A stretch of DNA of 46,013 bases from Chlamydiota bacterium (GCA_013285585.1 JABDHH010000007.1:1-46013), one strand, 5' to 3'. Shown: positions 23,022 through 32,033, numbered from the stretch's first letter. Notes: generated from the letters alone by a model not told the origin. Numbers and translations are program-made.

Positions 23022-23959
23022 GAATAGGGAAGTTCTCTCCAACAAGCCGCCGATCCGATAAAGGGAGGTTCCTTTTTGCAAATCGGCATTGCATAGGGAC
23101 ATCTCTTTGCGAAGGCACAGCCTTGCGGCGGGGCTAAAAGATTCGGGGGCGTTCCAGCAATCGTTTGCAATCGTTCTGCGCGGGGTCGGTCGAGATGGGG
23201 GATAGAGCGGAGGAGCATCTGCGTATATGGATGGCGGGGCTGGGAGAGGATTTGGCTGACCGGTCCTTGTTCGACGATTTTTCCGGCGTAGAAGACTAAA
23301 ACCCTCTCGCACATTTCGGCCACGACGGTCAAATCGTGGGTGATGAGAAGAAGGCCAGTCGCGGAGCTTCTTTTTTTCAAGACATCGAGGATTTGCGCCT
23401 GTACAGTGACATCGAGCGCGGTCGTCGGTTCGTCTGCAATGAGAAGACGGGGCTTGGCTGCTAAAGCGATCGCGATCAATACTCTTTGCCGCATCCCGCC
23501 GCTCAGCTCATGAGGGTATTGGTTCAGCCGCTCTTCGGGTCTTTGGATTTCCACCTCGCGCAAAAGCTGCAAGGCCCGCGTCTTTGCTTCTTTTTTGCTC
23601 GCAATGCCATGAAAAATAAGTCCCTCGGCCACCTGAGCGCCGATGGTCATCGTCGGATTGAGCGAGGCCATTGGATCTTGAAAGACCATGCCGATTTTCA
23701 ACCCGCGGATCTCCCTCATTTCCCGTTCGCTTTTTTCCAGAAGATCGACCCCATCGAACCGGATTTTCCCCTCGATTTTGGAAGCAGGGAGGAGACGGAG
23801 GATCGACTGGACTGCGGCGCTCTTGCCGCAGCCGCTTTCGCCCACGATGCCGACAGCCTCTCCCGAGTTCACTTCGAATGAGACGCCGCGCACTGCTTGA
23901 AGTTCTTTTCCATAAAGGGAAAAAGAAACGCGCAAGTTATCGACTTGGAGAAGCGTCAT
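23018..23959 (-). CDS. oppD: Peptide ABC transporter ATP-binding protein OppD-like
   Basis: This 313-residue nucleotide-binding subunit contains Walker A GIVGESGCGKSAAVQSIL, the Q-loop MVFQDPMASLNPTMTIG, signature ELSGGMRQRVLIAIAL, Walker B RLLIADEPTTALD, H-loop LLITHDLTVVAE, and the C-terminal oligopeptide transporter motif GCAFAKRCPYAMPIC with cysteines that in relatives bind an Fe-S cluster. It overlaps oppC upstream and oppF downstream by 4 bp each, so the operon is tightly coupled. Both ATPases heterodimerise in this transporter type. Confidence 0.95.
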   Translation of the reverse strand: MTLLQVDNLRVSFSLYGKELQAVRGVSFEVNSGEAVGIVGESGCGKSAAVQSILRLLPASKIEGKIRFDGVDLLEKSEREMREIRGLKIGMVFQDPMASLNPTMTIGAQVAEGLIFHGIASKKEAKTRALQLLREVEIQRPEERLNQYPHELSGGMRQRVLIAIALAAKPRLLIADEPTTALDVTVQAQILDVLKKRSSATGLLLITHDLTVVAEMCERVLVFYAGKIVEQGPVSQILSQPRHPYTQMLLRSIPHLDRPRAERLQTIAGTPPNLLAPPQGCAFAKRCPYAMPICKKEPPFIGSAACWRELPYS

Positions 23960-24810
23960 CGCCTGAGCCTTGGGTCCAATGCATCGCGAAGGGTGTTGCC
24001 GAGCAAGTTACATGAGAGCATCGTCAAAGTGAGCATCGCGGAAGGAAAGAGGAGCCGCCACGGATAGTAGCGCATCGCGCTCAAGCCATCATTGACCATC
24101 ACGCCCCAGCTCGCAGCGGGAGCTTGCACGCCGAGCCCTAAAAAGCTTAAAAACGCTTCAGTGAAAATCGCGGTCGGCACCGTAAGGGTGACAGCGGCGA
24201 TGATCGGGCCGATCGCATTGGGGATCAGATGTTTAGCCAAGATCCGCGCATTCGACGCCCCATTCAATCGGGCGGCCACTACATAATCGTATTCCTTGAT
24301 CTGGAGGATCTGGCCTCGGACGATCCGCGCCATATTGATCCAGCCCGTGCAGGTCATCGCAATCAGGATCGTGGCGATCCCGCTTCCTCGGATCACGGTA
24401 AGCAAAATGACCACCAGAAGATAAGGGATCGCATAGAGGATGTCGCAGATCCGCATCATGATTTCGTCCAAGCGGCCGCCGGCAAGCGCCGCTACAGAGC
24501 CCCAGATCACGCCGAAGATCATATCGATGAGCGCAGCCGCGATTCCGATAAAAAGGGAGATCCTGGCTCCCCACCAGATCCGGGTAAAGAGGTCGCGGCC
24601 CAGCTCGTCGCTGCCGAACCAAAACTTAGGTCCGGGAGGCGTGTCGTGCCATTCAAGATGGATGTCGTAATAAGAGTAGGAGGAAAACAATGGGCCGAAG
24701 ATTGCCATAGCTCCGATCGCCGCCAGCGTCCAGAGAGCAAAGAGGGCAGGCCGGTTCGAAGAGAACCGCCGCCAGGCATCGCGCCAAAAACCGGGAAATT
24801 CATGTTCCAT
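23956..24810 (-). CDS. oppC: Peptide ABC transporter permease OppC-like
   Basis: The 284-residue inner-membrane permease has an N-terminal OppC_N segment (FWRDAWRRFSSNRPALFALWTLAAIGAMAIFGPLF), the substrate-entry region HDTPPGPKFWFGSDELGRDLFTRIWWGARISL that is diagnostic of OppC/DppC, and five further helices. The EAA loop that contacts the ATPases reads VVAARLNGASNARILAKHLIPNAIGPI. It overlaps oppB by 11 bp and oppD by 4 bp. The C-terminus NLLGNTLRDALDPRLRR is the usual ending of the family. Confidence 0.95.
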   Translation of the reverse strand: MEHEFPGFWRDAWRRFSSNRPALFALWTLAAIGAMAIFGPLFSSYSYYDIHLEWHDTPPGPKFWFGSDELGRDLFTRIWWGARISLFIGIAAALIDMIFGVIWGSVAALAGGRLDEIMMRICDILYAIPYLLVVILLTVIRGSGIATILIAMTCTGWINMARIVRGQILQIKEYDYVVAARLNGASNARILAKHLIPNAIGPIIAAVTLTVPTAIFTEAFLSFLGLGVQAPAASWGVMVNDGLSAMRYYPWRLLFPSAMLTLTMLSCNLLGNTLRDALDPRLRR

Positions 24811-25741
24811 GCGCTTCCCTCTTCTTTTGGATCCGGATTCTCGGATCGAGGAGCGAATAGGCGATATCGACCAAGAACATCGCGATCATTAGACCTGTGC
24901 TGAAAAAAACGGTCAACCCCAAGATCATCGGGTAATCTCGACCATGGATGCTGTGGATCATCCATTGCCCCAAGCCGGGGATTGCGAAAATCCTCTCGAT
25001 CATGAAACTACCTGTGAGGATCTGGGTCGCTACAGGACCGAGATAGGTGATGACCGGCAGGATCGCGTTCCGTAGGCCATGATGCAAAGCGATCCGAAAG
25101 AGAGGAAGCCCTTTGGCCAGAGCAGTCCGGATATAGTCTTGCTGCAGCACCTCGACCATATTCGAGCGGGTCAGCCGGGCGATGAAAGCGGTGGGAAGGG
25201 CGGCCAAGGCAAAAGTAGGCAACACCCCATGGGCCAAAGATTCGAAACGGGCCACAGGAAATACATGGAGTTTCATGCAGAAGACAAATTGGAGAAAGCT
25301 CGCAAGAACGAAATTGGGGACGGAAATGCCGATCGTCGAGATGACCATCGCGGCGGTATCATGCCACCGGTTCCTTTTCATGGCGGCGATGGTCCCGAGG
25401 AAAATCCCGCTGGGGATGGCGACGCATAGCGCGGATAGGCCGAGAAGCGCCGAGATGGGGAATGCCTCCCCGATAAAGTGGCCGACGCTTCGTCCATGAT
25501 AGACCATCGAAATCCCCAGGTCCCCGTAGAACAGCCCTTTCAAATATTTGATGTATTGGGTCCAGAGGGGCTGGTCGAGCCCGTAATAAGCATACAGCGA
25601 GCGCATGACCTCTTCCGGGATGACCCGGTCTCCGATGAACGGATCCCCCGGGATCGCATGCATGAGGAAGAAGGTTCCGGTTACCACGACCCAGAGAGAA
25701 AGGAGAAGGATCAAGGATTTTTTGAAAAGGAATTGAATCAT
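24800..25741 (-). CDS. oppB: Peptide ABC transporter permease OppB-like
   Basis: This is a 313-residue permease starting MIQFLFKKSLILLLSLWVVVTGTFFLMHAIPGDPF, with the conserved PGDPF after the first helix. It has the loop YGLDQPLWTQYIKYLKGLFYGDLGISM, and the EAA motif region RTALAKGLPLFRIALHHGLRNAILPVITYLG. The ATG at 25741 is preferred, as upstream in-frame codons overlap the divergent rimO start; an AGGGGA stretch lies directly before it. It is the first gene of oppBCDF. No substrate-binding protein (OppA) is encoded within the window, so it must lie elsewhere. Import of host peptides is the likely role. Confidence 0.94.
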   Translation of the reverse strand: MIQFLFKKSLILLLSLWVVVTGTFFLMHAIPGDPFIGDRVIPEEVMRSLYAYYGLDQPLWTQYIKYLKGLFYGDLGISMVYHGRSVGHFIGEAFPISALLGLSALCVAIPSGIFLGTIAAMKRNRWHDTAAMVISTIGISVPNFVLASFLQFVFCMKLHVFPVARFESLAHGVLPTFALAALPTAFIARLTRSNMVEVLQQDYIRTALAKGLPLFRIALHHGLRNAILPVITYLGPVATQILTGSFMIERIFAIPGLGQWMIHSIHGRDYPMILGLTVFFSTGLMIAMFLVDIAYSLLDPRIRIQKKREAHGT

Positions 25742-25765
25742 TCCCCTATAAAATATCACATCGAG

Positions 25766-25771
25766 TATAAT
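25766..25771 (+). promoter_or_regulatory. -10 box of a putative leaderless rimO promoter
   Basis: A perfect TATAAT lies seven bases before the rimO ATG at 25779. No good -35 hexamer is seen 16-18 bases upstream, and there is no Shine-Dalgarno sequence. Confidence 0.45.
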
Positions 25772-25778
25772 TTCGGGC

Positions 25779-27173
25779 ATGTTTGACCGCACCGTTGACT
25801 TTCGGAACAAATTTCACTTTACCTCTCTTGGCTGCGCCAGGAACCTGGTCGACAGCGAGGTGATGATCGGCATTCTGCTCAAAGCCGGATACGAACATAC
25901 TCCCCGTCTCGAAGAGGCAGATTACCTTGTCGTCAATACCTGCGGCTTCCTAGAAGCCTCGCGCCAAGAGGGAATCGATACGATCGACGACCTCTTCAAA
26001 CACAAAAAAGAAAGCGCCAAGGTCATCGTCGCAGGCTGCATGGTGCAGAAACATAGCGGCCAGATCAAAGAGCGGTTTCCCGAGATCCATTATCTTTTGG
26101 GATCCGGCGATGTTGAAAAGATCCTCGATGCCGTTACGGCCGGGCAAAAAGGCGAGGCGGTCACATCCGCCCGCAGCTATCTCGAATGGGGCGAAGTGCC
26201 GCGCACTCTTTCCACGCCAAAACATTATGCCTACCTCAAGATCGCCGAAGGATGCAAGAAGCGCTGCGCTTTCTGCATCATCCCTACAATCAAAGGCCCG
26301 CTGCGCAGCAAGACCGGGACTCAAGTCCTCAAGGAATTCCGGGCGCTTTTGTCGCAGGGAGTTTTCGAGGTGATCCTCATTGCGCAGGATTTAGGCGATT
26401 TCGGCAAGGATCGGCATGAAAGAGGAGCGTTGGCTAAACTCCTTCGCGAAATGCTGAAAGTCGAAAGCGATTTTTGGCTCCGCCTCCTCTATCTCTATCC
26501 CGATGAGATCGACGAGGACTTGATTGCCGTAATGAAGAGCGATCCGCGCATCTGTCCTTATCTCGACATGCCGATCCAGCATATCGACGACGGCATGCTG
26601 AAAGCCATGCATCGGGCTACTTCAAGAGAGCAAATCCTTGCGACCATCGCGACTTTGCGGCGGGAAATCCCCGATGTGTCGATCCGAACCAGCCTGATGG
26701 TCGGTTTCCCCGGCGAGACGGAAGAGCAGTTCCAAGAACTCCTCGCATTTGTCCAGAAGGTTGTTCTCGATCATGTCGGCGTCTTTAAATTTTCCCTGGA
26801 AAAAGAGGCCTATGCGGCCAAATTGCCGGATCAGATTCAGGAACATGTGAAGCAGGACCGTTTCGAGCGGCTCGTGGCTGCCCAGCTTAAAGCGACCCGA
26901 AAACGGAATAAGAAAAGAATCGGCGGCAAAGTCCGCGCAATCGTCGAAGGCTATCATCCCGAATCGAAACTCCTGCTCCGCGCCCGCCATAGCGGACAAT
27001 GTCCTGAAATCGACGGACAGATCATCATCAATGACGCCCGGGGCGTAGACGCTTTTGGCAAACTCTACGAAGTGGAGATCACCGACATCGCCGATTACGA
27101 TCTGATCGGGCGAGTCGTCTCAGCACCACCTACCCGGCAGAAATCGTGCAAGCTCTCCCTCGTCTCAAACTAA
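25779..27173 (+). CDS. rimO: Ribosomal protein uS12 methylthiotransferase RimO
   Basis: RimO is a radical-SAM enzyme that adds a methylthio group to an Asp of ribosomal protein S12. The 464-residue product has the N-terminal UPF0004 domain with three cluster cysteines (SLGCARNLVDSE, VNTCGFLE, VAGCMVQ), the radical-SAM CxxxCxxC motif (AEGCKKRCAFCIIP), the RimO-typical LYLYPDEI and DMPIQHIDDGMLKAM, and a C-terminal TRAM domain. The start gives MFDRTVDFRNKFHFTSLGC; a -10-like TATAAT lies seven bases upstream and no Shine-Dalgarno sequence is seen. It overlaps the next gene by 28 bp. Confidence 0.95.
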   Translation: MFDRTVDFRNKFHFTSLGCARNLVDSEVMIGILLKAGYEHTPRLEEADYLVVNTCGFLEASRQEGIDTIDDLFKHKKESAKVIVAGCMVQKHSGQIKERFPEIHYLLGSGDVEKILDAVTAGQKGEAVTSARSYLEWGEVPRTLSTPKHYAYLKIAEGCKKRCAFCIIPTIKGPLRSKTGTQVLKEFRALLSQGVFEVILIAQDLGDFGKDRHERGALAKLLREMLKVESDFWLRLLYLYPDEIDEDLIAVMKSDPRICPYLDMPIQHIDDGMLKAMHRATSREQILATIATLRREIPDVSIRTSLMVGFPGETEEQFQELLAFVQKVVLDHVGVFKFSLEKEAYAAKLPDQIQEHVKQDRFERLVAAQLKATRKRNKKRIGGKVRAIVEGYHPESKLLLRARHSGQCPEIDGQIIINDARGVDAFGKLYEVEITDIADYDLIGRVVSAPPTRQKSCKLSLVSN

Positions 27174-28309
27174 AAAAAGGCAAAGAAAAGCCGATCCTCC
27201 AACATCATCACTGGATTTATTCCGGCGCAATCTCCTCTATGCCTGAAGAGGGCTTGCTGGCTGCGGTAGAATCTTCCTCAGGCGACAATCTAGGTATTGC
27301 ATTGATCAACAAGGGACATTCGATCGCGGCTCACATGATCGCGTATCAAGGGGAAACGGTTGAAGCGGCGCTCAAAAGCCGCATCGCGAAGGCCTTTGAT
27401 CTCCGGCGCCGCTGGTTCGATCCGGACCGCACCAATGCGATCCGCCTCATCAACGCAGAAGGGGACGGGATTCCTGGACTGGTCGTCGATTCCTATGCCG
27501 GCGTCCTTGTCCTCCAGATCTCCCATCCCGCTCTCGATTCTTTAAAAGATCTCATCGTCTCGTTACTGATCGAATGCTGCTCTCCTTCCGCGATCTATGA
27601 GAAATCGACCTCTTTCCTGCGCAAAAAAAGCGGTATGGAAGAGGCTCGAGGACTTCTGTATGGCGCCGAGCATCCGGAAGTGGAAATTTTAGAAAACGGC
27701 CTTAAGTTCGCCGTCGATCTGCAAACCGGACAGAAAACCGGCTTATTTCTCGACCAGCGCGAGATGCGGGCTCTTGTCCGCGAGCATGCCGAAAATCGCC
27801 GTATCCTGAACGGGTTTGCCTATACGGGAGGGTTCAGCATATCGGCGCTGGCAGGCGGAGGAGCCCATCTCGACAGCGTCGAGATCAGCGCCCGATGCCG
27901 GGAAGCAGTGGAAAAAAATCTCGCATTGAATGGATTGTCCCGCCATCGATGGATCGAGGCCGATTTTTTCGAATTTCTCAAGACTTCCGATCTTGCCTAT
28001 GATCTCATCATCCTCGATCCGCCCGCATTCGTCAAAAAACGGAACGATATCGCGACAGGGTTTCGCGCTTACAAGGAACTCAACCGGCACGTGCTCTCGA
28101 AGATGCCGGCCGGTTCGCTTCTTTTGACCTGCTCTTGCTCATATCACGTCGACGAGCCTCTCTTCCAAAACATTCTGTTTCGCGCCGCCTTGGAATCGAA
28201 TAGACAAGTTCAGATCCTCAGCCGCCACCGCCAAGCGCTTGACCATCCCATTTCCATCTTCCATCCGGAAAGCTGTTATTTGAAGAGCTTTCTTCTCTAT
28301 GTTTACTAG
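27146..28309 (+). CDS. rlmI: 23S rRNA (cytosine-C5)-methyltransferase, RlmI/YccW-like
   Basis: The 387-residue product has an N-terminal PUA-type RNA-binding domain (RLKLKKGKEKPILQHHHWIYSGAISSM), a linker, and a class I SAM methyltransferase domain with motif I ILNGFAYTGGFSISALAGGG, the acidic residue in VEISARC, motif IV LIILDPPAFVKK, and the C-terminal TCSCSYHV of Cys-dependent m5C enzymes. This fits RlmI, which methylates C1962 of 23S rRNA, or its RlmK-type relatives. The start codon is GTG at 27146, inside the end of rimO; an overlap of this size points to co-translation. The target cytosine is inferred only from the family. Confidence 0.87.
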   Translation: MQALPRLKLKKGKEKPILQHHHWIYSGAISSMPEEGLLAAVESSSGDNLGIALINKGHSIAAHMIAYQGETVEAALKSRIAKAFDLRRRWFDPDRTNAIRLINAEGDGIPGLVVDSYAGVLVLQISHPALDSLKDLIVSLLIECCSPSAIYEKSTSFLRKKSGMEEARGLLYGAEHPEVEILENGLKFAVDLQTGQKTGLFLDQREMRALVREHAENRRILNGFAYTGGFSISALAGGGAHLDSVEISARCREAVEKNLALNGLSRHRWIEADFFEFLKTSDLAYDLIILDPPAFVKKRNDIATGFRAYKELNRHVLSKMPAGSLLLTCSCSYHVDEPLFQNILFRAALESNRQVQILSRHRQALDHPISIFHPESCYLKSFLLYVY

Positions 28310-28316
28310 TGCTCCT

Positions 28317-28358
28317 TTTCAAAAGTTTTTGGTGCAATTTCGACGTCAAAGGCGCTGA
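28317..28358 (+). repeat. Short 3'-end repeat, copy 1 (copy 2 at 44938-44979)
   Basis: The segment following the methyltransferase stop contains TTTTCAAAAGTTTTTG, then CAATTTCG, a CGT and AAAG. The same order and spacing occurs just after the DoxX stop at 44938-44979. CAATTTC and GAAATTG (about 28338-28364) can also pair. A second hairpin (CGTATTGCATGAATACG) lies at about 28380-28396. It may be a terminator or a repeat family; evidence is limited. Confidence 0.45.
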
Positions 28359-28453
28359 AATTGCCGAACGCAAGTCCATTCGTATTGCATGAATACGGAT
28401 TGAATTAATTTATTGAAGATGAAAGAATATAACGATAAAATGGAGGTGTTTTG

Positions 28454-29233
28454 ATGAATTACATTTCTACTGCAATACCAAGGGTTTATGCAACTCCGTC
28501 TACCCTGCATCTGGTGAATCAATATCTTTCATGCCCCGCGGCAAAAACGCTAATCTTTTCGAATGCAATTTTCAAGCCTATTTTTATTCAGGAGACAAAG
28601 CGAAACATTGCCGATACAGCTATTTATGTCAACGATGAAAATGGGAAGCCAACAACAATGGTGATTTCGATTCCCGAACACAATGGAGTGGAAGATTTGA
28701 TTTCCGAAATTTTCAATACCAAAATCGATCACATTAACTCGCACTCAAGAATGCTAAAAGAAGCGAAAGCAGGGAATCTTTCGATGAATCAATTTGCTAG
28801 AGGTCTCGAAATAGATCAATTAAACCATACTAATGAACACGCTGCATTGAGCAGAGAATGTAAAATGCTCGATCTGCCTTACAGCGCAAACAAAAAAATA
28901 CAAGATCAGTCGGTTGAAGCAGCACTTTTTGCATTGGATATAGAGTGTCATACGGACAGTTACCGAGCCGATTGGCTCGCTCACTATCGAAATATCTATT
29001 GTAGCAAACACCCTGCAGACGCCAATTCCTGCACGACCAAAGAAAGCGACCTTTGCGATCGGAATAGGCTATTAGCATTACCACAAGATAAGATGAAACA
29101 AGTCCTAAAGGACCGAATCTGCATGAAATATCCTCAGGCTCATGAAGAGGGGAAGAGACTATATCAGCAGTTTTTCAAAAAGAATTGTCCTCTACTAGCC
29201 CAAACACCAGATATTTGTTCAGTTCTAACTTAG
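28454..29233 (+). CDS. Hypothetical protein, tandem paralogue 1 (cysteine-conserved)
   Basis: This 259-residue protein starts MNYISTAIPRVYATPSTLHL after a GGAGG motif eight bases upstream (a TTG directly before the ATG is less likely). I recognise no family. No signal peptide or membrane helix is visible. The C-terminal half carries eight cysteines that are all kept in the neighbouring paralogue: SCPAAK, SREC, IECH, IYCSKHP, SCTTKESDLCDRN, RICMKYPQAH and KNCP. The regular C-x9-C-x7-C spacing around residues 190-210 suggests a metal site or disulfides. The gene is more AT-rich than its neighbours, consistent with transfer. A host-directed effector is conceivable but nothing in the sequence proves it. 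Confidence 0.75.
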   Translation: MNYISTAIPRVYATPSTLHLVNQYLSCPAAKTLIFSNAIFKPIFIQETKRNIADTAIYVNDENGKPTTMVISIPEHNGVEDLISEIFNTKIDHINSHSRMLKEAKAGNLSMNQFARGLEIDQLNHTNEHAALSRECKMLDLPYSANKKIQDQSVEAALFALDIECHTDSYRADWLAHYRNIYCSKHPADANSCTTKESDLCDRNRLLALPQDKMKQVLKDRICMKYPQAHEEGKRLYQQFFKKNCPLLAQTPDICSVLT

Positions 29234-29363
29234 CATGGTAAGAATATTCACCTAAAATTTTTGCTATACACCATGAACAAATACTTTGAAGACTAGTTCG
29301 TTATTTATGTTGAATTAATTTCATAAAAATGAAATAATGGTGCGATCAAAAAGAGGAGCTTTA

Positions 29364-30149
29364 ATGAATTACATTTCTACTGCCATACCAAAAGTTTATG
29401 CAACCCCATCTACCTTGCATCTGGTAAATCAATATCTTTCATGCCCCGCGGCAAAAAAGCTCATCTTTTCGGCTGCAATTTTCAAGCCTATTTTTATTCA
29501 GGAGTCAACGCAAGAATTTGGCTACACAGATATTGCTTTCAACAATGCTAATGGAAAGCCAAGAGAAGTGGTGATTTCGATTCCCAAACACAACGAAATG
29601 GAAAATTTGATTTTCGAAATCTTCAATGCCAAAATTGATCGCATTCACTCGCAATCAAGAACAGTAAAAGAAGCGAAAGCAGGGAATCTTTCGATGGATC
29701 AATTTGCTAGAAGTCTCGAAATGGATGAATTAAGCCATACTGATGAGCACGCTGCATTGAGCAGAGAATGCAGAATGTTCGATCTGCCTTACAGAGCAAA
29801 TAAAGAAATGCAAGATCAGTCGGTTGAAATGGCACTTTTTGCATTGGATATAGAGTGTCATACGGATACTTACCGAGCCGATTGGCTCGCTAATTACCGA
29901 AATATCTATTGTAGCAAACACCCCGAAGACGCCAATTCCTGCACGACCAAAGAAAGCGACCTTTGTGATCGGAATCAACTGGTCGCATTACAGCGAGATA
30001 AATATGAAAAAATCCTAAAGGACCGAATCTGCATGAAATATCCTCAGGCTCATGAAGACGGGCGGAGACTATATCGGCAGTTTTTCGAAAAGAATTGTCC
30101 CAAAAAACCAGTGGATTCCTCAAAAAAAACAGACGGTAGAGAGCTTTAA
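29364..30149 (+). CDS. Hypothetical protein, tandem paralogue 2 (cysteine-conserved)
   Basis: This 261-residue paralogue of the preceding gene starts MNYISTAIPKVYATPSTLHL, with an AGAGGAG motif upstream; an in-frame start at 29337 is less likely. The two proteins align without large gaps and are mostly identical, with a divergent patch around residues 48-65 (QESTQEFGYTDIAF versus QETKRNIADTAIYV) and unrelated C-terminal tails (this one ends KKPVDSSKKTDGREL). The upstream DNA is also duplicated, since TTGAATTAATTT occurs at about 28400 and 29313. The gene runs to within one base of the convergent AsmA-like gene. Function unknown. Confidence 0.75.
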   Translation: MNYISTAIPKVYATPSTLHLVNQYLSCPAAKKLIFSAAIFKPIFIQESTQEFGYTDIAFNNANGKPREVVISIPKHNEMENLIFEIFNAKIDRIHSQSRTVKEAKAGNLSMDQFARSLEMDELSHTDEHAALSRECRMFDLPYRANKEMQDQSVEMALFALDIECHTDTYRADWLANYRNIYCSKHPEDANSCTTKESDLCDRNQLVALQRDKYEKILKDRICMKYPQAHEDGRRLYRQFFEKNCPKKPVDSSKKTDGREL

Positions 30150-30150
30150 A

Positions 30151-31482
30151 TTATTCCCAAGGAAATGGCCGTTTCGGAGGAGGGACGTTCTCGTCCTCTC
30201 CACCCATCTGAGGGGAGATTTGGTTGAACAATCCGCCTAAGGGGCCGGCTTTCTTCGAAAGCTGGTTGATGATCTGCTTGCCTGCGACGAGGGAAGCAAC
30301 CTTAGCCGCGGCATTGTTCGTTTGAAATTCCGGCTTTTGGATCGTCCCACGGATAGGGATCTGCAACACATAGTTGCGAGATAAGCTCTGGATGCCAAGC
30401 GTTTGTTGCAGCGTATCGGCAGGTATGCCTAGCCTCATGTTCAGATTTCCAGAAGGAAGCTGCAGGTTTCCCCATGCGCAGAGATGGACGGTGTTTGCAA
30501 TCAAAGCATCGATGCGGCCCATGGTGAAGATTCCTCCCCTTGCGGAAATATCTACGGGTGTGAACCAGATGACAGCGGTGGATGAGGCAATCGGAGCTCG
30601 GTTGAGCATCGCGAACAGCGAAACGAGAGGATGAAGTCCTGTACAGACAAGCTGGCCTAGATTCAGGGTAGCTTGCCCGATTTCCAACCGTTCAATGGCA
30701 AATGGGTCGAGAGGGATCGATGCGCCTGCCGTTTCGATACGGAGGGTGATGGGATTTTTGGCTTCGAGCACACGGCCTCCGATCGCTCGGCTTAATTCGG
30801 GGCTAAAATTCAGTGTCGCCGTGAATGGTTCATTCAGAAGAAGGGAATCTTGAGCGATCTGTCCTTTAAGGGCGGCTTTGGCATTTGTAGAGGAGAGATC
30901 CGCGTCGATATGTCCTTCGCCCTGATTGTAGACAGCGGTGAGAGAGAGGTCGAACGAGGGGCCGAGACTTCCGCTGAGCAGTCCTTTCGCCTTGAGGAGC
31001 TGGTCAAAGGGCGCTGATGGCATCCCGCTCAATTTTGCGACCAGGTCAAAGTCGGTCTTCGAATAGATTTTTCCGTTGGCGGTGAAACGTCCTCCCTGAC
31101 TGGCCTTGCCCGCCGCCTGCACATCATGGCCTACGATCTCAGCATCGACTTGTCCGATGCTGAGATCGTCATATTTGGGAAAAGAAAAAGAGCCGTTTTT
31201 GAGGACAAAGGCGTGTCCGAATTCGGAGAGGGACCAAAGGGGGACATTCGATTCGACGCTTTCGATCGTACCGGTCGTATCGAGGTTCGAAAATGCAATT
31301 GCGTCGAAAGCTTGAGGTCCGAGCCAACTGAGGCGGACCGATCCGATCGCGATCTTGGCATTGAATTTTTTCTCTAGGGCGCGCTCGAAAAACGGCTTGC
31401 CGAACGAGCTGGAAAAGAATTGGGGAATGAAGATCAGAAAAATTGCGATCGCGATCAAAATGACGATCAGTGTTTTGCGCAT
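30151..31482 (-). CDS. AsmA-like membrane-anchored envelope protein
   Basis: This 443-residue protein has one N-terminal membrane helix (MRKTLIVILIAIAIFLIFIPQFF) and a long beta-rich periplasmic part. It follows the AsmA/DUF748 pattern of repeated short strands: FFERALEKKFNAKIAIGSVRLSWLGPQAF near the start, and near the C-terminus NMRLGIPADTLQQTLGIQ, YVLQIPIRGTIQKPEF and AAAKVASLVAGKQIINQL, which resemble AsmA C-terminal regions. Such proteins may move or organise lipids between membranes. The ATG at 31482 overlaps the end of the Nudix gene by 16 bp. It is the last gene of a five-gene minus-strand operon. Confidence 0.75.
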   Translation of the reverse strand: MRKTLIVILIAIAIFLIFIPQFFSSSFGKPFFERALEKKFNAKIAIGSVRLSWLGPQAFDAIAFSNLDTTGTIESVESNVPLWSLSEFGHAFVLKNGSFSFPKYDDLSIGQVDAEIVGHDVQAAGKASQGGRFTANGKIYSKTDFDLVAKLSGMPSAPFDQLLKAKGLLSGSLGPSFDLSLTAVYNQGEGHIDADLSSTNAKAALKGQIAQDSLLLNEPFTATLNFSPELSRAIGGRVLEAKNPITLRIETAGASIPLDPFAIERLEIGQATLNLGQLVCTGLHPLVSLFAMLNRAPIASSTAVIWFTPVDISARGGIFTMGRIDALIANTVHLCAWGNLQLPSGNLNMRLGIPADTLQQTLGIQSLSRNYVLQIPIRGTIQKPEFQTNNAAAKVASLVAGKQIINQLSKKAGPLGGLFNQISPQMGGEDENVPPPKRPFPWE

Positions 31483-32033
31483 CGTTCTTTCCAAAGTTGG
31501 TATTTAAAGAGCCCAGCGATGCTTTTCGCATCATGGATCTTGTTCTCTTCGACCATGCGGATTGCCTCGGAAAGAGGGGTGGGAAGAAGATCGATCTGTT
31601 CGGTATCATCGGCAAGAAGAGGGGAAGGATAGAGATCGGCGGCTAAGAAAAGATGGAGGTATTCGTTGCAAAAGCCAGGAGCGCTGAAAAAGCCGCCGAG
31701 AGCCGTCAACGTTTTCGCAGCAAAGCCTGTCTCTTCTTGCAGTTCTCGACTGGCACATAGGTCGGGCAATTCATTTTCTTCGAGCCTTCCCGCAGGAAGT
31801 TCGAGCATGATTTCCCCAGCAGCCCTCCGCCATTGACGGATCAGAAGGATTCTTCCTTTCTCATCGATAGGCACGATGACGGCCGCTCCGGAATGGTGGA
31901 TGATCTCGGCGATTTTGGCCTTATGGCCTATTTGGTAGGTTTCGAGCTTTAAATTGACAATTCGTCCCCGATAGGCCCACCGGCTGTCGACAAGGCATCG
32001 TTTCTCTTCGTCCTTTTGCTTTTCCGCCTTCAT
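31467..32033 (-). CDS. Nudix hydrolase, ADP-ribose pyrophosphatase-like
   Basis: The 188-residue protein carries a complete Nudix box, GRLEENELPDLCASRELQEETGF, matching Gx5Ex7REUxEExGU at about residues 81-103. The preceding strand (SGAAVIVPIDEKGRILLIRQWRRAAGEIMLELPAG) with its RQWR...ELPAG element is typical of ADP-ribose/ADP-sugar pyrophosphatases. Length is usual. The start overlaps the glmS stop (ATGA). The linkage with glmS suggests nucleotide-sugar or cofactor housekeeping, but the substrate is not proven. Confidence 0.9.
   Translation of the reverse strand: MKAEKQKDEEKRCLVDSRWAYRGRIVNLKLETYQIGHKAKIAEIIHHSGAAVIVPIDEKGRILLIRQWRRAAGEIMLELPAGRLEENELPDLCASRELQEETGFAAKTLTALGGFFSAPGFCNEYLHLFLAADLYPSPLLADDTEQIDLLPTPLSEAIRMVEENKIHDAKSIAGLFKYQLWKERCAKH

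Noticed and set aside
28454-30149. NleD/M91-type zinc protease effectors
   Set aside because: No HExxH motif is present in either paralogue; NEHAALSRE is not a zinc protease signature.
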